From NCBI GenBank assembly GCA_023430885.1, contig JAEYYH010000040.1, positions 1 through 64,000 of the forward strand: DNA of 64,000 nucleotides, read 5' to 3'. This DNA comes from Bacillota bacterium (lineage in GTDB: Bacteria; Bacillota_I; Bacilli_A; RF39; UBA660). How positions within the stretch are numbered: the first letter of the stretch is position 1; each line of letters begins with the position of its first letter. Positions 16,269 to 24,639 of the stretch are shown piece after piece. The notes under the pieces were generated by a model, which saw only the letters and a list, made by a program, of their open reading frames with translations, was not told the DNA's origin and ran no database searches. Made by a program: the position numbers and the translations under genes.

Positions 16269-17691
16269 AATATTGAATTCCCCATACTACTAAATGTTTA
16301 GCTTCTTTACCACATACTACACACTTACCAGTTAATGGTTTTTCATGTTCAAGAATACATCTTGATTTAGTTCCTTTTATTTCTTTCATTTTCATTTCAC
16401 ATTCAAGACTGCCACACCAATCAGCTTTAATAAATCCTGGATGTTCTTCCATTATTTTTTCAACTTCATTAGTATCTTTAGCTTCGAATGTAAGTTCGTT
16501 TTGTCTTTCTAAAGCTCTATTATATAGATTACTTTGAATATCATTCATTAAATTATTAACATAAGTTACTATATCCGTACCTACAGAAATAGTACTTTTT
16601 TGACTTGTATCTCTTCTTGCTACCGTGATAGTATTAGTTTCAAGATCTCTTTTACCTACTTCAATTCTTACTGGAATACCATTAACTTCTGCTTCAGCAA
16701 ATTTAAATCCTGGTGATTTCTCAGTATTATCTACATAAACAGATATACCTGCACTATTTAATTCATCATATATATTATTTACAGTATTAGTTACTTTTTC
16801 ATCTTCACCTATTGGTATAATAACTACTTGTTTTGGTGCAATCTTTGGAGGTAATATTAATCCATTATCATCACCATGAACCATTATTAAAGCACCTATC
16901 ATACGATTAGATACACCCCAAGATGTTTGATAAACATATTCTAGTTCATTATTCTTATTTAAGAATTTTATGTCATATGCTTTAGCAAATTTTTGTCCAA
17001 AGTAATGGCTAGTTCCTGATTGAAGTGCTACCCCATTATGCATAAGTGCTTCTACTGTATAAGTATATTCAGCTCCTGCAAATTTTTCTTTTTCTGTTTT
17101 AAGTCCAGTTATTACTGGTACTGCTAAATAGTCCTCAAAGAACTTTCTATATACATTAAGCATATCTTTTGTTTCTTTTTCTGCTTCTTCACTAGTAGCG
17201 TGTACTGTATGTCCTTCTTGCCAGAAGAATTCTCTACTTCTTAAGAATGGTCTTGTTTCTTTTTCCCATCTCATTACACTACACCACTGATTTAATTTCA
17301 TTGGAAGATCTCTATATGATTTAACTACATCACTATAGTAATCACTAAATAATGTTTCACTTGTTGGTCTTATACATAGTCTTTCTTCAAGTTCTTTTTG
17401 ACCACCCATAGTAACCCATGCTACCTCTGGAGCAAAACCGTTAATTAGTTCGCCTTCTTTATTCATTAAATTTTCTGGTATAAGCATTGGCATCGCTACA
17501 TTTTGATGACCAGTTTCTTTGAATTTCTTATCAAGTTCATGCATGATTCTTTCCCAAATAGCATAACCATTTGGTTCGAATATAACGCATCCTTTTACAT
17601 TTGAATAAGCTGCTAATCTTGCTGCAGTAACAACATCAGTATACCACTGTGCAAAGTCAACATCTCTACTTGTTATTTTTTTATTTGCCAT
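16267..17691 (-). CDS. proS: prolyl-tRNA synthetase, archaeal/eukaryotic type
   Basis: A class II tRNA synthetase that charges tRNA-Pro. At about 474 residues and without an editing insertion it belongs to the short archaeal/eukaryotic-type ProRS also used by Mycoplasma and some Bacillota. Evidence: FAQWYTDVVTAARLAAYSNVKGCVIFEPNGYAIWE at the start, LCIRPTSETLF (motif 2 region), FFWQEGHTVH, YQTSWGVSNRMIGALIMVHGDDNGLILPP (motif 3), a C-terminal zinc-type Cys set (WCGSLECEM, CVVCGKE) and the terminal Tyr (VVWGIQY). The ATG at 17691 has SD TAGGAGG; the in-frame start at 17712 lies within the leader. Controlled by the T-box leader at 17700-17915. Confidence 0.95.
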   Translation of the reverse strand: MANKKITSRDVDFAQWYTDVVTAARLAAYSNVKGCVIFEPNGYAIWERIMHELDKKFKETGHQNVAMPMLIPENLMNKEGELINGFAPEVAWVTMGGQKELEERLCIRPTSETLFSDYYSDVVKSYRDLPMKLNQWCSVMRWEKETRPFLRSREFFWQEGHTVHATSEEAEKETKDMLNVYRKFFEDYLAVPVITGLKTEKEKFAGAEYTYTVEALMHNGVALQSGTSHYFGQKFAKAYDIKFLNKNNELEYVYQTSWGVSNRMIGALIMVHGDDNGLILPPKIAPKQVVIIPIGEDEKVTNTVNNIYDELNSAGISVYVDNTEKSPGFKFAEAEVNGIPVRIEVGKRDLETNTITVARRDTSQKSTISVGTDIVTYVNNLMNDIQSNLYNRALERQNELTFEAKDTNEVEKIMEEHPGFIKADWCGSLECEMKMKEIKGTKSRCILEHEKPLTGKCVVCGKEAKHLVVWGIQY

Positions 17692-17699
17692 ATTTTTTC

Positions 17700-17915
17700 C
17701 TCCTAAATACAAAAAAAGAATGGTTTAAGGAGTGCTTAAACGCACGGTACCATCCTCTATTTATCTTAATTATATAACGGCTACTAACCGGAAGTAATTT
17801 ACTACTTCATTCATGGGTAGGAATCATTACGTTTATATTTAGGCTTCCACCGTCCCTAATCGCTTTATTATAAATAAGTAATAATTATGTCCCAATCAAC
17901 ACTTTACGCTTTTAA
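17700..17915 (-). promoter_or_regulatory. T-box leader of proS
   Basis: A tRNA-sensing leader on the minus strand. The T-box/antiterminator core AGGATGGTACCGTGCG is at 17741-17756. The competing terminator (GTTTAAG, loop CACTC, CTTAAAC, then CCATTC and seven T) lies at 17711-17735. The stem I apical text GGTGGAAGCC lies upstream. The best specifier is CCT (Pro) at 17821-17819, in the context GATTCCTACC. Uncharged tRNA-Pro should stabilise the antiterminator and turn on proS. Confidence 0.9.
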
Positions 17916-17920
17916 TTCTA

Positions 17921-18526
17921 CTATCTTACTAGTGTTTTGTCAATACTACTTGGAAAAATCAAGTTTTCTGCAAAGTTTTTTAATAAAGTATTTTTCCCTA
18001 TCTTTCTTAAGAATCTAGTATTGTTGGATAATGATTTTAACAATGCATTGAAATCGTCTATATCTCTTTTCTCTCCAAATACATTTATTGCTTTTTTAAT
18101 AGATGCAAATGCTACTTCTTCTAAAACAGATTTTCTTTCAAAATCATATAATCCCATAAACCTATTTAAAATTTCCGCAGTTACGGGATTATTAAGTTTA
18201 CTATCCGATTCTAATAATTCAGTAAATGATGCAAAATCAAAAACTCCTTGTTCTGATACCTGTCTTAAAGCATTTATTATGTCTTCAGAAGTCTGAAGAA
18301 CATTAAATTCTTTTAATCTATAGGGTTTACTTTTTCCGACTTCTGCTATTCTTAATTTATCATCATCTATTTTATCTGATGTCTTTGACAATGTTAAATC
18401 ACTGCCTTCTTCAAAGTTATGGTCTTTTATACTATCAAAAAATTCTTCTAGTTTTTCTGGTTCTACTGCCGCCACTACTTCGACTATTTTTGTTGGTTCT
18501 ACATAACCAATCAAGCTTTTTTTCAT
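17921..18526 (-). CDS. unknown soluble protein upstream of the proS leader
   Basis: A 201-residue protein that I do not recognise. The first 40 residues are hydrophobic/acidic alternating (VEPTKIVEVVAAVEPEKLEEFFDSI), the rest helical and charged with a basic C-terminal third (NTRFLRKIGKNTLLKNF). No membrane segment or Cys. SD AAGGAGG is strong. Its stop lies just before the proS T-box leader. Not a shadow of another gene. Confidence 0.65.
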   Translation of the reverse strand: MKKSLIGYVEPTKIVEVVAAVEPEKLEEFFDSIKDHNFEEGSDLTLSKTSDKIDDDKLRIAEVGKSKPYRLKEFNVLQTSEDIINALRQVSEQGVFDFASFTELLESDSKLNNPVTAEILNRFMGLYDFERKSVLEEVAFASIKKAINVFGEKRDIDDFNALLKSLSNNTRFLRKIGKNTLLKNFAENLIFPSSIDKTLVR

Positions 18527-18606
18527 TCATGTCCTCCTTCCTTGTTTTATAGTTTTTGTAACAGTATAATATTTTATCACATTTGGTGTTTTTGTCAAAT
18601 CTAAAT

Positions 18607-18639
18607 AAAAAGAAGCCTTTAATTATTTTAAAAACTTCT
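18607..18639 (-). terminator. intrinsic terminator of nadK (end of the NAD cluster)
   Basis: On the minus strand AGAAGTTTTTAA pairs with TTAAAGGCTTCT (12 bp with two G-T pairs), then TTTTT. It overlaps the nadK stop codon. Confidence 0.65.
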
Positions 18640-19417
18640 CATTCACTATTTTTGTAAAACTATAATCATCTAATCTTAAGCAATTAATATGCTTATTATT
18701 CACTACTGTTATAATTTTATCTACATTTTTATATACTTTATTTTTACCATCTATAGTAATTAATAAATCTTTTTTTTCTTTACTAGGTATCATAGTAATT
18801 ATATTATCTTCTGGTACTATAACTGAATTTAATAAATCACGATAAGCTTTTGAGTTAAGTGGTGCGATTGGAGTTATTTGTAATGTAGGAAGTGAGCCAT
18901 AGACTATACTACCTCCAAAACTAAGATTATATGCTGTTGATCCTACAGATGTTGAAACCATAAGGCCATCACCAACATATTTTTCCAGTAATTCATCATC
19001 AACTCTAACTTCAAGAGAAACAGTATTTAAATTTCCTTCTCTTACTAGTATTTCATTTAAAGAATAAAACTTATCATTAGTATCATTATTTATTACAGTT
19101 GTTTCTTGAATAGCTATTTGTTCAATAGAATATTTTTCTTTCTTTAACTTGTTAATAAATTCTAATATTTCATTAGGTTTTATTTCTTGCAAGAAACCTA
19201 AAGTACCTGTATTTATTCCTACATAGTATATATTACTATTAAAACTATTTTCTTTAAGCATTCTTAGAAATGATCCGTCTCCACCAATAGCAATAGCTAG
19301 TTCATAATTCTCATCAACTATTTCAAATCCACCTTCTAAAAATTCTTTAGTAGCCATTTTAAGTAGTTCATTAGATATTTCACTATTATTAGGATAAAAC
19401 TTAATTCTTTTTATCAT
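18623..19417 (-). CDS. nadK: NAD kinase
   Basis: Phosphorylates NAD to NADP with ATP or polyphosphate. Diagnostic motifs are LAIAIGGDGSFLRML (GGDG), YVGINTGTLGFLQ, the NE pair in FYSLNEILV, and DGLMVSTSVGSTAYNLSFGGSIV. About 265 residues, normal for Gram-positive NadK. I start at the ATG at 19417 (MIKRIKFYPNN), 17 nt inside the end of the NrtR-like gene; the longer frame to 19456 adds residues unlike the family. Last gene of the NAD cluster, translationally coupled to its probable regulator. Confidence 0.95.
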   Translation of the reverse strand: MIKRIKFYPNNSEISNELLKMATKEFLEGGFEIVDENYELAIAIGGDGSFLRMLKENSFNSNIYYVGINTGTLGFLQEIKPNEILEFINKLKKEKYSIEQIAIQETTVINNDTNDKFYSLNEILVREGNLNTVSLEVRVDDELLEKYVGDGLMVSTSVGSTAYNLSFGGSIVYGSLPTLQITPIAPLNSKAYRDLLNSVIVPEDNIITMIPSKEKKDLLITIDGKNKVYKNVDKIITVVNNKHINCLRLDDYSFTKIVNEKFLK

Positions 19418-20234
19418 TTTTATACCTAAATAATGCTGATGGTCTATGACCGCCACCTGTTTTTACCTTATTCGTTTTCTCTACTTTATCTGCTATTATT
19501 CTTCTAAAAGCTGGATCTAATAGTTTCTTTCCTAGTATTACTTCGTATACTTGTTGAAGTTCTCCTAAAGCAAAATATTCAGGCATCATGTTAAATACTA
19601 TATCTGTATATTCAATTTTATTTTTTAATCTTTCCATACCTGCTACTATAACAACAGGATGATCGAAAGCAAGTTTATCATTCTTAACTATTTCATATTT
19701 ATATCTATCTGTAGTTAATTCATGTAATGTTTTTTTAATAGTAAAGTGTATTTCTTCTTTACCATTATCAAGAGTTACATCAATAGTTTTTTCATCTTCT
19801 AGAACCATTATATTAAACCAAGAAGCATCATCATATAATTTATCATCTAGTCTGTTTTTATCTACTAGTGCCATATAAGAAGTACTTACAATACGCATTC
19901 TAGGATCTCTATTTACTGCCCCAAATGTATATAACTGTTCAGTATATATATTATGCAAATTTGTTTCATTTGCAAGTATTCTTGTAGCAGCATCATCAAG
20001 TGATTCATCTATTTTGACAAATCCTCCTGGTAAACACCATTTATCTTTAAATGGGTATTCTTTTCGTTTAACTAAAAGAACACTAAAATATTTTTGATTA
20101 AGTTTACGATAGTTTTCTTGATCGCCATTTGCTACACTAAGTATTAATATATCTGTAGTAACTGATAGTTTCTCAAACATACTTGAGTCATATGCTTTTA
20201 AAAACTCCTCTTCACTTCTATATTCTTTTTCCAT
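19401..20234 (-). CDS. nrtR: NrtR-like NUDIX transcription regulator of NAD metabolism
   Basis: A 277-residue protein of the NrtR architecture: a NUDIX domain (residues about 25-165, WCLPGGFVKIDESLDDAATRILANETNL, TFGAVNRDPRMRIVSTSYMAL) followed by a winged-helix domain (FALGELQQVYEVILGKKLLDPAFRRIIADKVEKT and GGGHRPSALFRYK). In the NUDIX box the catalytic REUXEE is replaced by TRILANET, so hydrolysis is probably lost. NrtR binds ADP-ribose or related NAD breakdown products and represses NAD salvage genes. It lies at the end of the NAD cluster, directly before nadK, with its own promoter TGTTATAAT. The obvious targets are the palindromes before pncA. Confidence 0.85.
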   Translation of the reverse strand: MEKEYRSEEEFLKAYDSSMFEKLSVTTDILILSVANGDQENYRKLNQKYFSVLLVKRKEYPFKDKWCLPGGFVKIDESLDDAATRILANETNLHNIYTEQLYTFGAVNRDPRMRIVSTSYMALVDKNRLDDKLYDDASWFNIMVLEDEKTIDVTLDNGKEEIHFTIKKTLHELTTDRYKYEIVKNDKLAFDHPVVIVAGMERLKNKIEYTDIVFNMMPEYFALGELQQVYEVILGKKLLDPAFRRIIADKVEKTNKVKTGGGHRPSALFRYKNDKKN

Positions 20235-20260
20235 AAATTACACCTCTTTTATCTATTTTG

Positions 20261-20269
20261 ATTATAACA
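20261..20269 (-). promoter_or_regulatory. extended -10 of nrtR-nadK
   Basis: TGTTATAAT on the minus strand, 26 nt before the ATG at 20234. The 29 nt from TGTTATAAT to AAAAGAGGTG match the region before the ADP-ribosylglycohydrolase gene at about 24 positions. Confidence 0.6.
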
Positions 20270-20274
20270 TATTT

Positions 20275-20742
20275 TTATTTAATAATCTCTAGTAATGCAT
20301 TAGTTATTATATTTATAATATTATTTTTATTATCTTCTCTAGTACCTTTTATAGCATCTATATAAATTTTATTATAAGTATTATTATCTCTATCATATAT
20401 ACATACATATATAGTATTTATTGATCCGCCTGTATTATTTGGATCTTCCCTATTTATTTTACCAGTAATACCTATGCCATAATTAGAATTAGTATACTTA
20501 CTTATGTGTTTAGCCATCTCTACTGCCGTTTCCATACTGTATACAGTGTACTTATCAATGATATTACTATCTACTCCCATTTTAATTTTAAATTCATTAG
20601 AGTATGTTACAGCACTAAATTTAAGTACTTCACTTGCACCTTCTACATTAGTGATAGCATTAACAAGTGCACCACCTGTACAGGATTCCATTGTACTAAT
20701 TGTTTTATTATTTTTTGTTAAAATCTCTATTACATTTTTCAT
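20275..20742 (-). CDS. pncC: nicotinamide-nucleotide amidase (CinA C-terminal domain)
   Basis: Deamidates NMN to NaMN, returning it to the NadD route. It is the stand-alone 155-residue CinA C-terminal domain. The catalytic Ser is in TMESCTGGALVNAIT, and YGIGITGKINREDPNNTGGSINTIYVCIY is the second conserved block. It starts 35 nt inside the end of the ADP-ribosylglycohydrolase gene, so the two are coupled. Its presence beside NadR and PnuC explains how NMN made from nicotinamide riboside can enter either branch. Confidence 0.88.
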   Translation of the reverse strand: MKNVIEILTKNNKTISTMESCTGGALVNAITNVEGASEVLKFSAVTYSNEFKIKMGVDSNIIDKYTVYSMETAVEMAKHISKYTNSNYGIGITGKINREDPNNTGGSINTIYVCIYDRDNNTYNKIYIDAIKGTREDNKNNIINIITNALLEIIK

Positions 20743-21580
20743 ATACTTTACTCTTTTCTTTATTATAAAATTTATCTATTATAGGAAACATATAATCTTT
20801 AATATAAGGTTTAACTGCTTCTATAAGATATTCTGGTACACCATAGTAAGCTTCTGCTAGCGAACCTGTTATAGCTGCTATAGTATCAGTATCTCCACCA
20901 ATTGAAATAGCTTTTCTAATCGCATCTTCAAAATCATTTGATATTAGAAAACAGTATATAGCTTGTGGTACAGAACCAGTTGCTTTACTAGTAAATATAT
21001 AATCTTCTCTTAAATCAGCTAGATTGAATTTTAATGAGAAGTAATGTCTTTCAATATATTTCTTTATCTCTTCTTTAGATATTTTACAGTTAAGCATATA
21101 TATTGATACTGCAACAGCTTCAGCTGCGTTAAAAGAATCAGGATGATTATGGCTAGGCATGGTTGCTTTATAAGACTGCTCTTTAATTTTATCTAAATCA
21201 TCAAATAGAAATCCTACTGGTGAAATTCGCATAGCACTACCATTACCATAACTATCTCCTATATAATCACCTGTTATCCACTCGGTAAAACTTTTACCAA
21301 ATCTACTACGACCATAAAGATCTTTGCCCATATCAACTTCTCTTAATCCATATTCTTTCAAAGTAGTTCCATAATCTTTATTATTTAGTATTGCATCAGC
21401 AATAGCACAAGTAAGAACTGAATCATCAGTACATGAACTATTCTCATTAAAAAGTGGAACACTTTTATCCATGATTAGTTTTCTTTCCATTACTGATCTT
21501 TTTATTTTATCTTTTTTTGCGTTCATCTCTAATACTTCTGGATAAGATCCAGCAACATCACCTATAATCGCACCGTACAT
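20708..21580 (-). CDS. ADP-ribosylglycohydrolase (DraG/ARH family)
   Basis: A 290-residue member of the DraG/ARH hydrolases that release ADP-ribose from modified proteins or small molecules. Metal-binding motifs are present: AIIGDVAGSYPE at the start, SSCTDDSVLTCAIADAIL, NGSAMRISPVGFLF, and late GGDTDTIAAITGSLAEAYYG. No signal or membrane segment. In this NAD cluster it would yield ADP-ribose for the cluster's NUDIX enzyme. It is preceded by a 65-nt gap with its own extended -10 (21605-21613) and SD AGAGGTG. Confidence 0.92.
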   Translation of the reverse strand: MYGAIIGDVAGSYPEVLEMNAKKDKIKRSVMERKLIMDKSVPLFNENSSCTDDSVLTCAIADAILNNKDYGTTLKEYGLREVDMGKDLYGRSRFGKSFTEWITGDYIGDSYGNGSAMRISPVGFLFDDLDKIKEQSYKATMPSHNHPDSFNAAEAVAVSIYMLNCKISKEEIKKYIERHYFSLKFNLADLREDYIFTSKATGSVPQAIYCFLISNDFEDAIRKAISIGGDTDTIAAITGSLAEAYYGVPEYLIEAVKPYIKDYMFPIIDKFYNKEKSKVYEKCNRDFNKK

Positions 21581-21604
21581 ATAGCACCTCTTTTTAACAT
21601 TTTA

Positions 21605-21613
21605 ATTATAACA
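21605..21613 (-). promoter_or_regulatory. internal promoter -10 before the ADP-ribosylglycohydrolase gene
   Basis: TGTTATAAT on the minus strand, 24 nt before the ATG at 21580, in the only sizeable gap between nadR and the gene. Confidence 0.55.
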
Positions 21614-21645
21614 CATTCTTAAAAAAAATTAAATATACTTTATAT

Positions 21646-22644
21646 CTAAATGATTTTCTTTATAAGTTTTTTTGTTTCTTCATATCTTTGTTCATAATTA
21701 CCAGAAACACTGATATATTTAATATTATTATCTTCAAATATTTTTTTGAGTAATATATTATTTTTTTCTCTGATTTCTGTTTCACCATAAGTTCTAGTAC
21801 CATCCTGTACCCATTTCACGTCAGGCTCTAAAAATATATATAAATCATATTCATTTAATTTTGATATATTCTTTGCTATTTCTCTTATAGCATCATTCAT
21901 ATTATTTTCAAAACCTAACATATAATAATACAAAGTTACTAAACTATCTGTATCAATTAATAAAACTTTGTTTGCTGTTTCCAAGCTAGTTTCTTCCATT
22001 CTTTTATGCTCTAGTAGTATTTTTAAATAATGATAAGTCTGCATATTGTCAATTCCGCCAGCTTCTTCACATATATCTCTTCCAGCTTCACTAACATAAT
22101 TCGTATTAAAGTATTTAGCTAAATTACGTACTAGTGTTGATTTGCCGCAACTCTCAGTTCCTACTACGCATACTTTTTTTGTATAATATTTCTGAACACA
22201 CTTTGGTAAATAATCAAAATATTGATATGGATTAGTTCTTATTTGTGTAGAAGATATATTAATTTCATCACGAGAGAAATATTTAATTATACTATTAGGA
22301 TATAATCTTTCCCAAATATTTTTACCTTCATAATCAGAACCAGCAAATACAATATCAATATTCTTATTAATAATTGTTTTTACTTCATCAGCTCCTTTTA
22401 TCCAGTTATAACTATCTTTAGAATTACTATTATCATAGATTTCAAAAACTTCTACATTACTCATATCACTTGTTATATTTTTTAACCACATATATCTTTC
22501 TCTATGATCAATTTCATTTTTATCACTACTAACACTTAACACCACATAAAGTTTTTCACACATATTGCTTGCTTTAATAATATCATTTACATGTCCTAAA
22601 TGAAGTGGGTTAAAACTACCACCATACATACCAATTTTATTCAA
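21646..22644 (-). CDS. nadR: NadR-like NMN adenylyltransferase / ribosylnicotinamide kinase
   Basis: A bifunctional enzyme without the repressor HTH of enterobacterial NadR. The N-terminal nucleotidyltransferase domain shows IGMYGGSFNPLHLGHVNDI and the late ISSTQIRTNP. The C-terminal kinase domain starts with VCVVGTESCGKSTLVRNLAKYF (Walker A) and holds LLIDTDSLVTLYYY. It turns nicotinamide riboside into NMN and NMN into NAD. I place the start at TTG 22644 (MNKIGMYGG), with SD GGTGAT ahead; GTG codons at 22656 and 22653 are alternatives. It lies downstream of and overlaps pnuC by a few codons, coupling uptake and phosphorylation. Confidence 0.92.
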   Translation of the reverse strand: MNKIGMYGGSFNPLHLGHVNDIIKASNMCEKLYVVLSVSSDKNEIDHRERYMWLKNITSDMSNVEVFEIYDNSNSKDSYNWIKGADEVKTIINKNIDIVFAGSDYEGKNIWERLYPNSIIKYFSRDEINISSTQIRTNPYQYFDYLPKCVQKYYTKKVCVVGTESCGKSTLVRNLAKYFNTNYVSEAGRDICEEAGGIDNMQTYHYLKILLEHKRMEETSLETANKVLLIDTDSLVTLYYYMLGFENNMNDAIREIAKNISKLNEYDLYIFLEPDVKWVQDGTRTYGETEIREKNNILLKKIFEDNNIKYISVSGNYEQRYEETKKLIKKII

Positions 22645-23323
22645 GTTTATCACCACCGTTTTTTGCTAACTTTGTCCAGTTAAAATACCCATAGAAAGCA
22701 TTTAATAAATAAACAGACCACATTGTTACCATTATTAAATCATTAGCTATTACCCACATAGCAACTGTAATAATATCTATAATTATCCATAAAAGCCATT
22801 GTTCACGATATCTAAATAACATAAGTAAATTAGCAACAATAGATATAACTGTAGAAGAACTATCTAAAAGTGTACTTTTGCCACCAAGAAAATCTAAACA
22901 TAGTTTATATGTAAATATTGCTATCAAACATACAACTAAGCATAATACTGTTTTTTGAAAAGTTAACTTCTTTCCCTCAACATTATTAGTTATTTTGTTT
23001 GTATGCTTTCCCCATAAATAAAAACCAATAAACTGTGAAGGTAAATAATATAGACCATTAAGCATAACTTCACCATAATATCTATTAATCCAAGCTATTA
23101 TAATATAACAAGTTATATTAAATAATCCCCATATGTATTGACTCTTCTTTCCCTTAGCACATAGTACTACACATACTATCCCACTTATTGCTGCTACTGC
23201 ATCAATAATAAGATATAACCAAGAATTTGTCTTATCAATTATACAAAAGTATATTGTAAAAACTGTTACAATTAATACCATTATCCATTCAAATATAGTG
23301 AAAGCTTTTAATATTTTTTTCAT
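22637..23323 (-). CDS. pnuC: nicotinamide riboside transporter
   Basis: A PnuC-family facilitator of 228 residues with about seven membrane segments. Typical text is SQYIWGLFNITCYIIIAWINRYYGEVMLNGLYYLPSQFIGFYLW, and the late WLLWIIIDIITVAMW. It lets nicotinamide riboside cross the membrane; trapping comes from the NadR kinase encoded just downstream. SD TAGGAGG is strong. It follows nadD by 11 nt. Confidence 0.93.
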   Translation of the reverse strand: MKKILKAFTIFEWIMVLIVTVFTIYFCIIDKTNSWLYLIIDAVAAISGIVCVVLCAKGKKSQYIWGLFNITCYIIIAWINRYYGEVMLNGLYYLPSQFIGFYLWGKHTNKITNNVEGKKLTFQKTVLCLVVCLIAIFTYKLCLDFLGGKSTLLDSSSTVISIVANLLMLFRYREQWLLWIIIDIITVAMWVIANDLIMVTMWSVYLLNAFYGYFNWTKLAKNGGDKLE

Positions 23324-23334
23324 TTCTTTTCCTC

Positions 23335-23913
23335 CTAATTGTCATATAATTTATTAAAAATTATATAATCTAGAACTTCTTTGTCAAGAAGCCTTTCTAA
23401 ATAATTTAAATCATTTAATTTAATTTCATTTCTTATTTTTGTTGAAGAAACATCTAGTTCTTTTATATTAGCAATCGTAATTTTATTTTTATATTTATTA
23501 ACTACTTTACTTATATCTTTACTATCTCTATTAATAACAATAAATTTGTATGTTTTTAAAAGATAATTACTGTTCTTCCAATTTTGAACATCTAGTATAT
23601 TATCAGCTCCGCAAATAAAATATATTTCATCATCTGGATATTCTTTTTTGAAGTGATCTAATGTTTGATAAGTATATGTTAGAGTATTATTAAATTCATA
23701 ATTTGATACATCTAAACTAGCATTATTTTGACACATAAGATTAAGCATATTAAATCTATCTACATCGCTTATTAAATCTGTTTTATTATATTTATTACCA
23801 GTTGGTACATATATAACTTTATCTAAGTAATTATTGTTAATAAGCTCTAAAGCTATACTTTTATGCATTTTATGTGGTGGATTAAAGCATCCTCCAAATA
23901 TACCTATTCTCAT
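23335..23913 (-). CDS. nadD: nicotinate-nucleotide adenylyltransferase
   Basis: Makes NaAD from NaMN and ATP, the common step before NAD synthetase. A 192-residue NadD with GIFGGCFNPPHKMHKSIA (the nucleotidyltransferase (T/H)xGH site here reads HKMH, a variant), VIYVPTGNKYNK, YFICGADNILDVQNWKN and SSTKIRNEI. SD AAGGAGG. The variant HKMH in place of HxGH is worth noting, but the family text is otherwise complete. It lies between the radical SAM gene and pnuC. Confidence 0.9.
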   Translation of the reverse strand: MRIGIFGGCFNPPHKMHKSIALELINNNYLDKVIYVPTGNKYNKTDLISDVDRFNMLNLMCQNNASLDVSNYEFNNTLTYTYQTLDHFKKEYPDDEIYFICGADNILDVQNWKNSNYLLKTYKFIVINRDSKDISKVVNKYKNKITIANIKELDVSSTKIRNEIKLNDLNYLERLLDKEVLDYIIFNKLYDN

Positions 23914-23924
23914 AATTATCCTCC

Positions 23925-24638
23925 TTATAATTCTACTGGCTTATTACTATCAAAATCTTTATATAATAGTCCATCCTCACGGAAAACCATATATCTATTT
24001 TCTGCATCCATACAGTTTTCATCAAATACAATAGAAATTTTTCCATTATAATTTTCTATTTCTTCTTTTAAGTATGTCACTGTATTTAGTGAAATTTTAT
24101 TATTCTTTATCCATTCATCAATTACTGGATTAACACCTTTACTATCATGTAATACTTTAAAAGTTATTTGTTTTACTTTTTTTGGAACTTCTTTTAAAAT
24201 ATCTTTAAGTAATTTGTTATCAAATGTATTTGTTAATATAAGAACATATCTTGCTCCCTTATCTACTACATCTATTTTATTTAGTAATTTAAAATCACTA
24301 ATACTGTAAGCTACGATATCTATTTCATTAAAGATATCTGTTTTTTTATAGATTCTTGTTTGTAATTCAATTTGTATATCAGGTCTGTTTTCACGAGTTA
24401 TTTTAATAACTTCTTCCACATAATCTTGATCTTGCATTGGTTCATTAGTACCAGTTATAACAACAGTTTTTAAATCAGTATTATTATTTAAGATTTTAAT
24501 ATAATTATCTTTCCAAAAGTCATATTTATCTTTGTAGTTGTTATCAAAAAGATTATTATGTTTATGAGTTTTAGCAATACAAAATGGACAATTAAATATG
24601 CACTTTCTAGCTGGTGTTAATACTTGTAAACTTTTCAT
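23925..24638 (-). CDS. small radical SAM protein inside the NAD cluster
   Basis: A 237-residue radical SAM protein. C13xxxC17xxC20 (KCIFNCPFC) is the cluster motif, and ITGTNEPMQD stands where GGEP is usual. Only the core half of the barrel plus a short C-terminal part is present; no SPASM or other Cys cluster. It starts 1 nt after the prs stop with no good SD, so it is translated with prs. No NAD-related radical SAM reaction of this type is known to me; it could repair, modify or synthesise a cofactor-related compound, or activate a partner protein. Confidence 0.85.
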   Translation of the reverse strand: MKSLQVLTPARKCIFNCPFCIAKTHKHNNLFDNNYKDKYDFWKDNYIKILNNNTDLKTVVITGTNEPMQDQDYVEEVIKITRENRPDIQIELQTRIYKKTDIFNEIDIVAYSISDFKLLNKIDVVDKGARYVLILTNTFDNKLLKDILKEVPKKVKQITFKVLHDSKGVNPVIDEWIKNNKISLNTVTYLKEEIENYNGKISIVFDENCMDAENRYMVFREDGLLYKDFDSNKPVEL

Positions 24639-24639
24639 A

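Noticed and set aside
17692..17712. Longer N-terminus of proS from 17712
   Set aside because: The extra residues lie over the SD TAGGAGG and the T-box end; ATG 17691 fits family and SD.
20504..20860. Plus-strand frames opposite pncC and the glycohydrolase
   Set aside because: Low-complexity antisense frames inside two well-supported genes.
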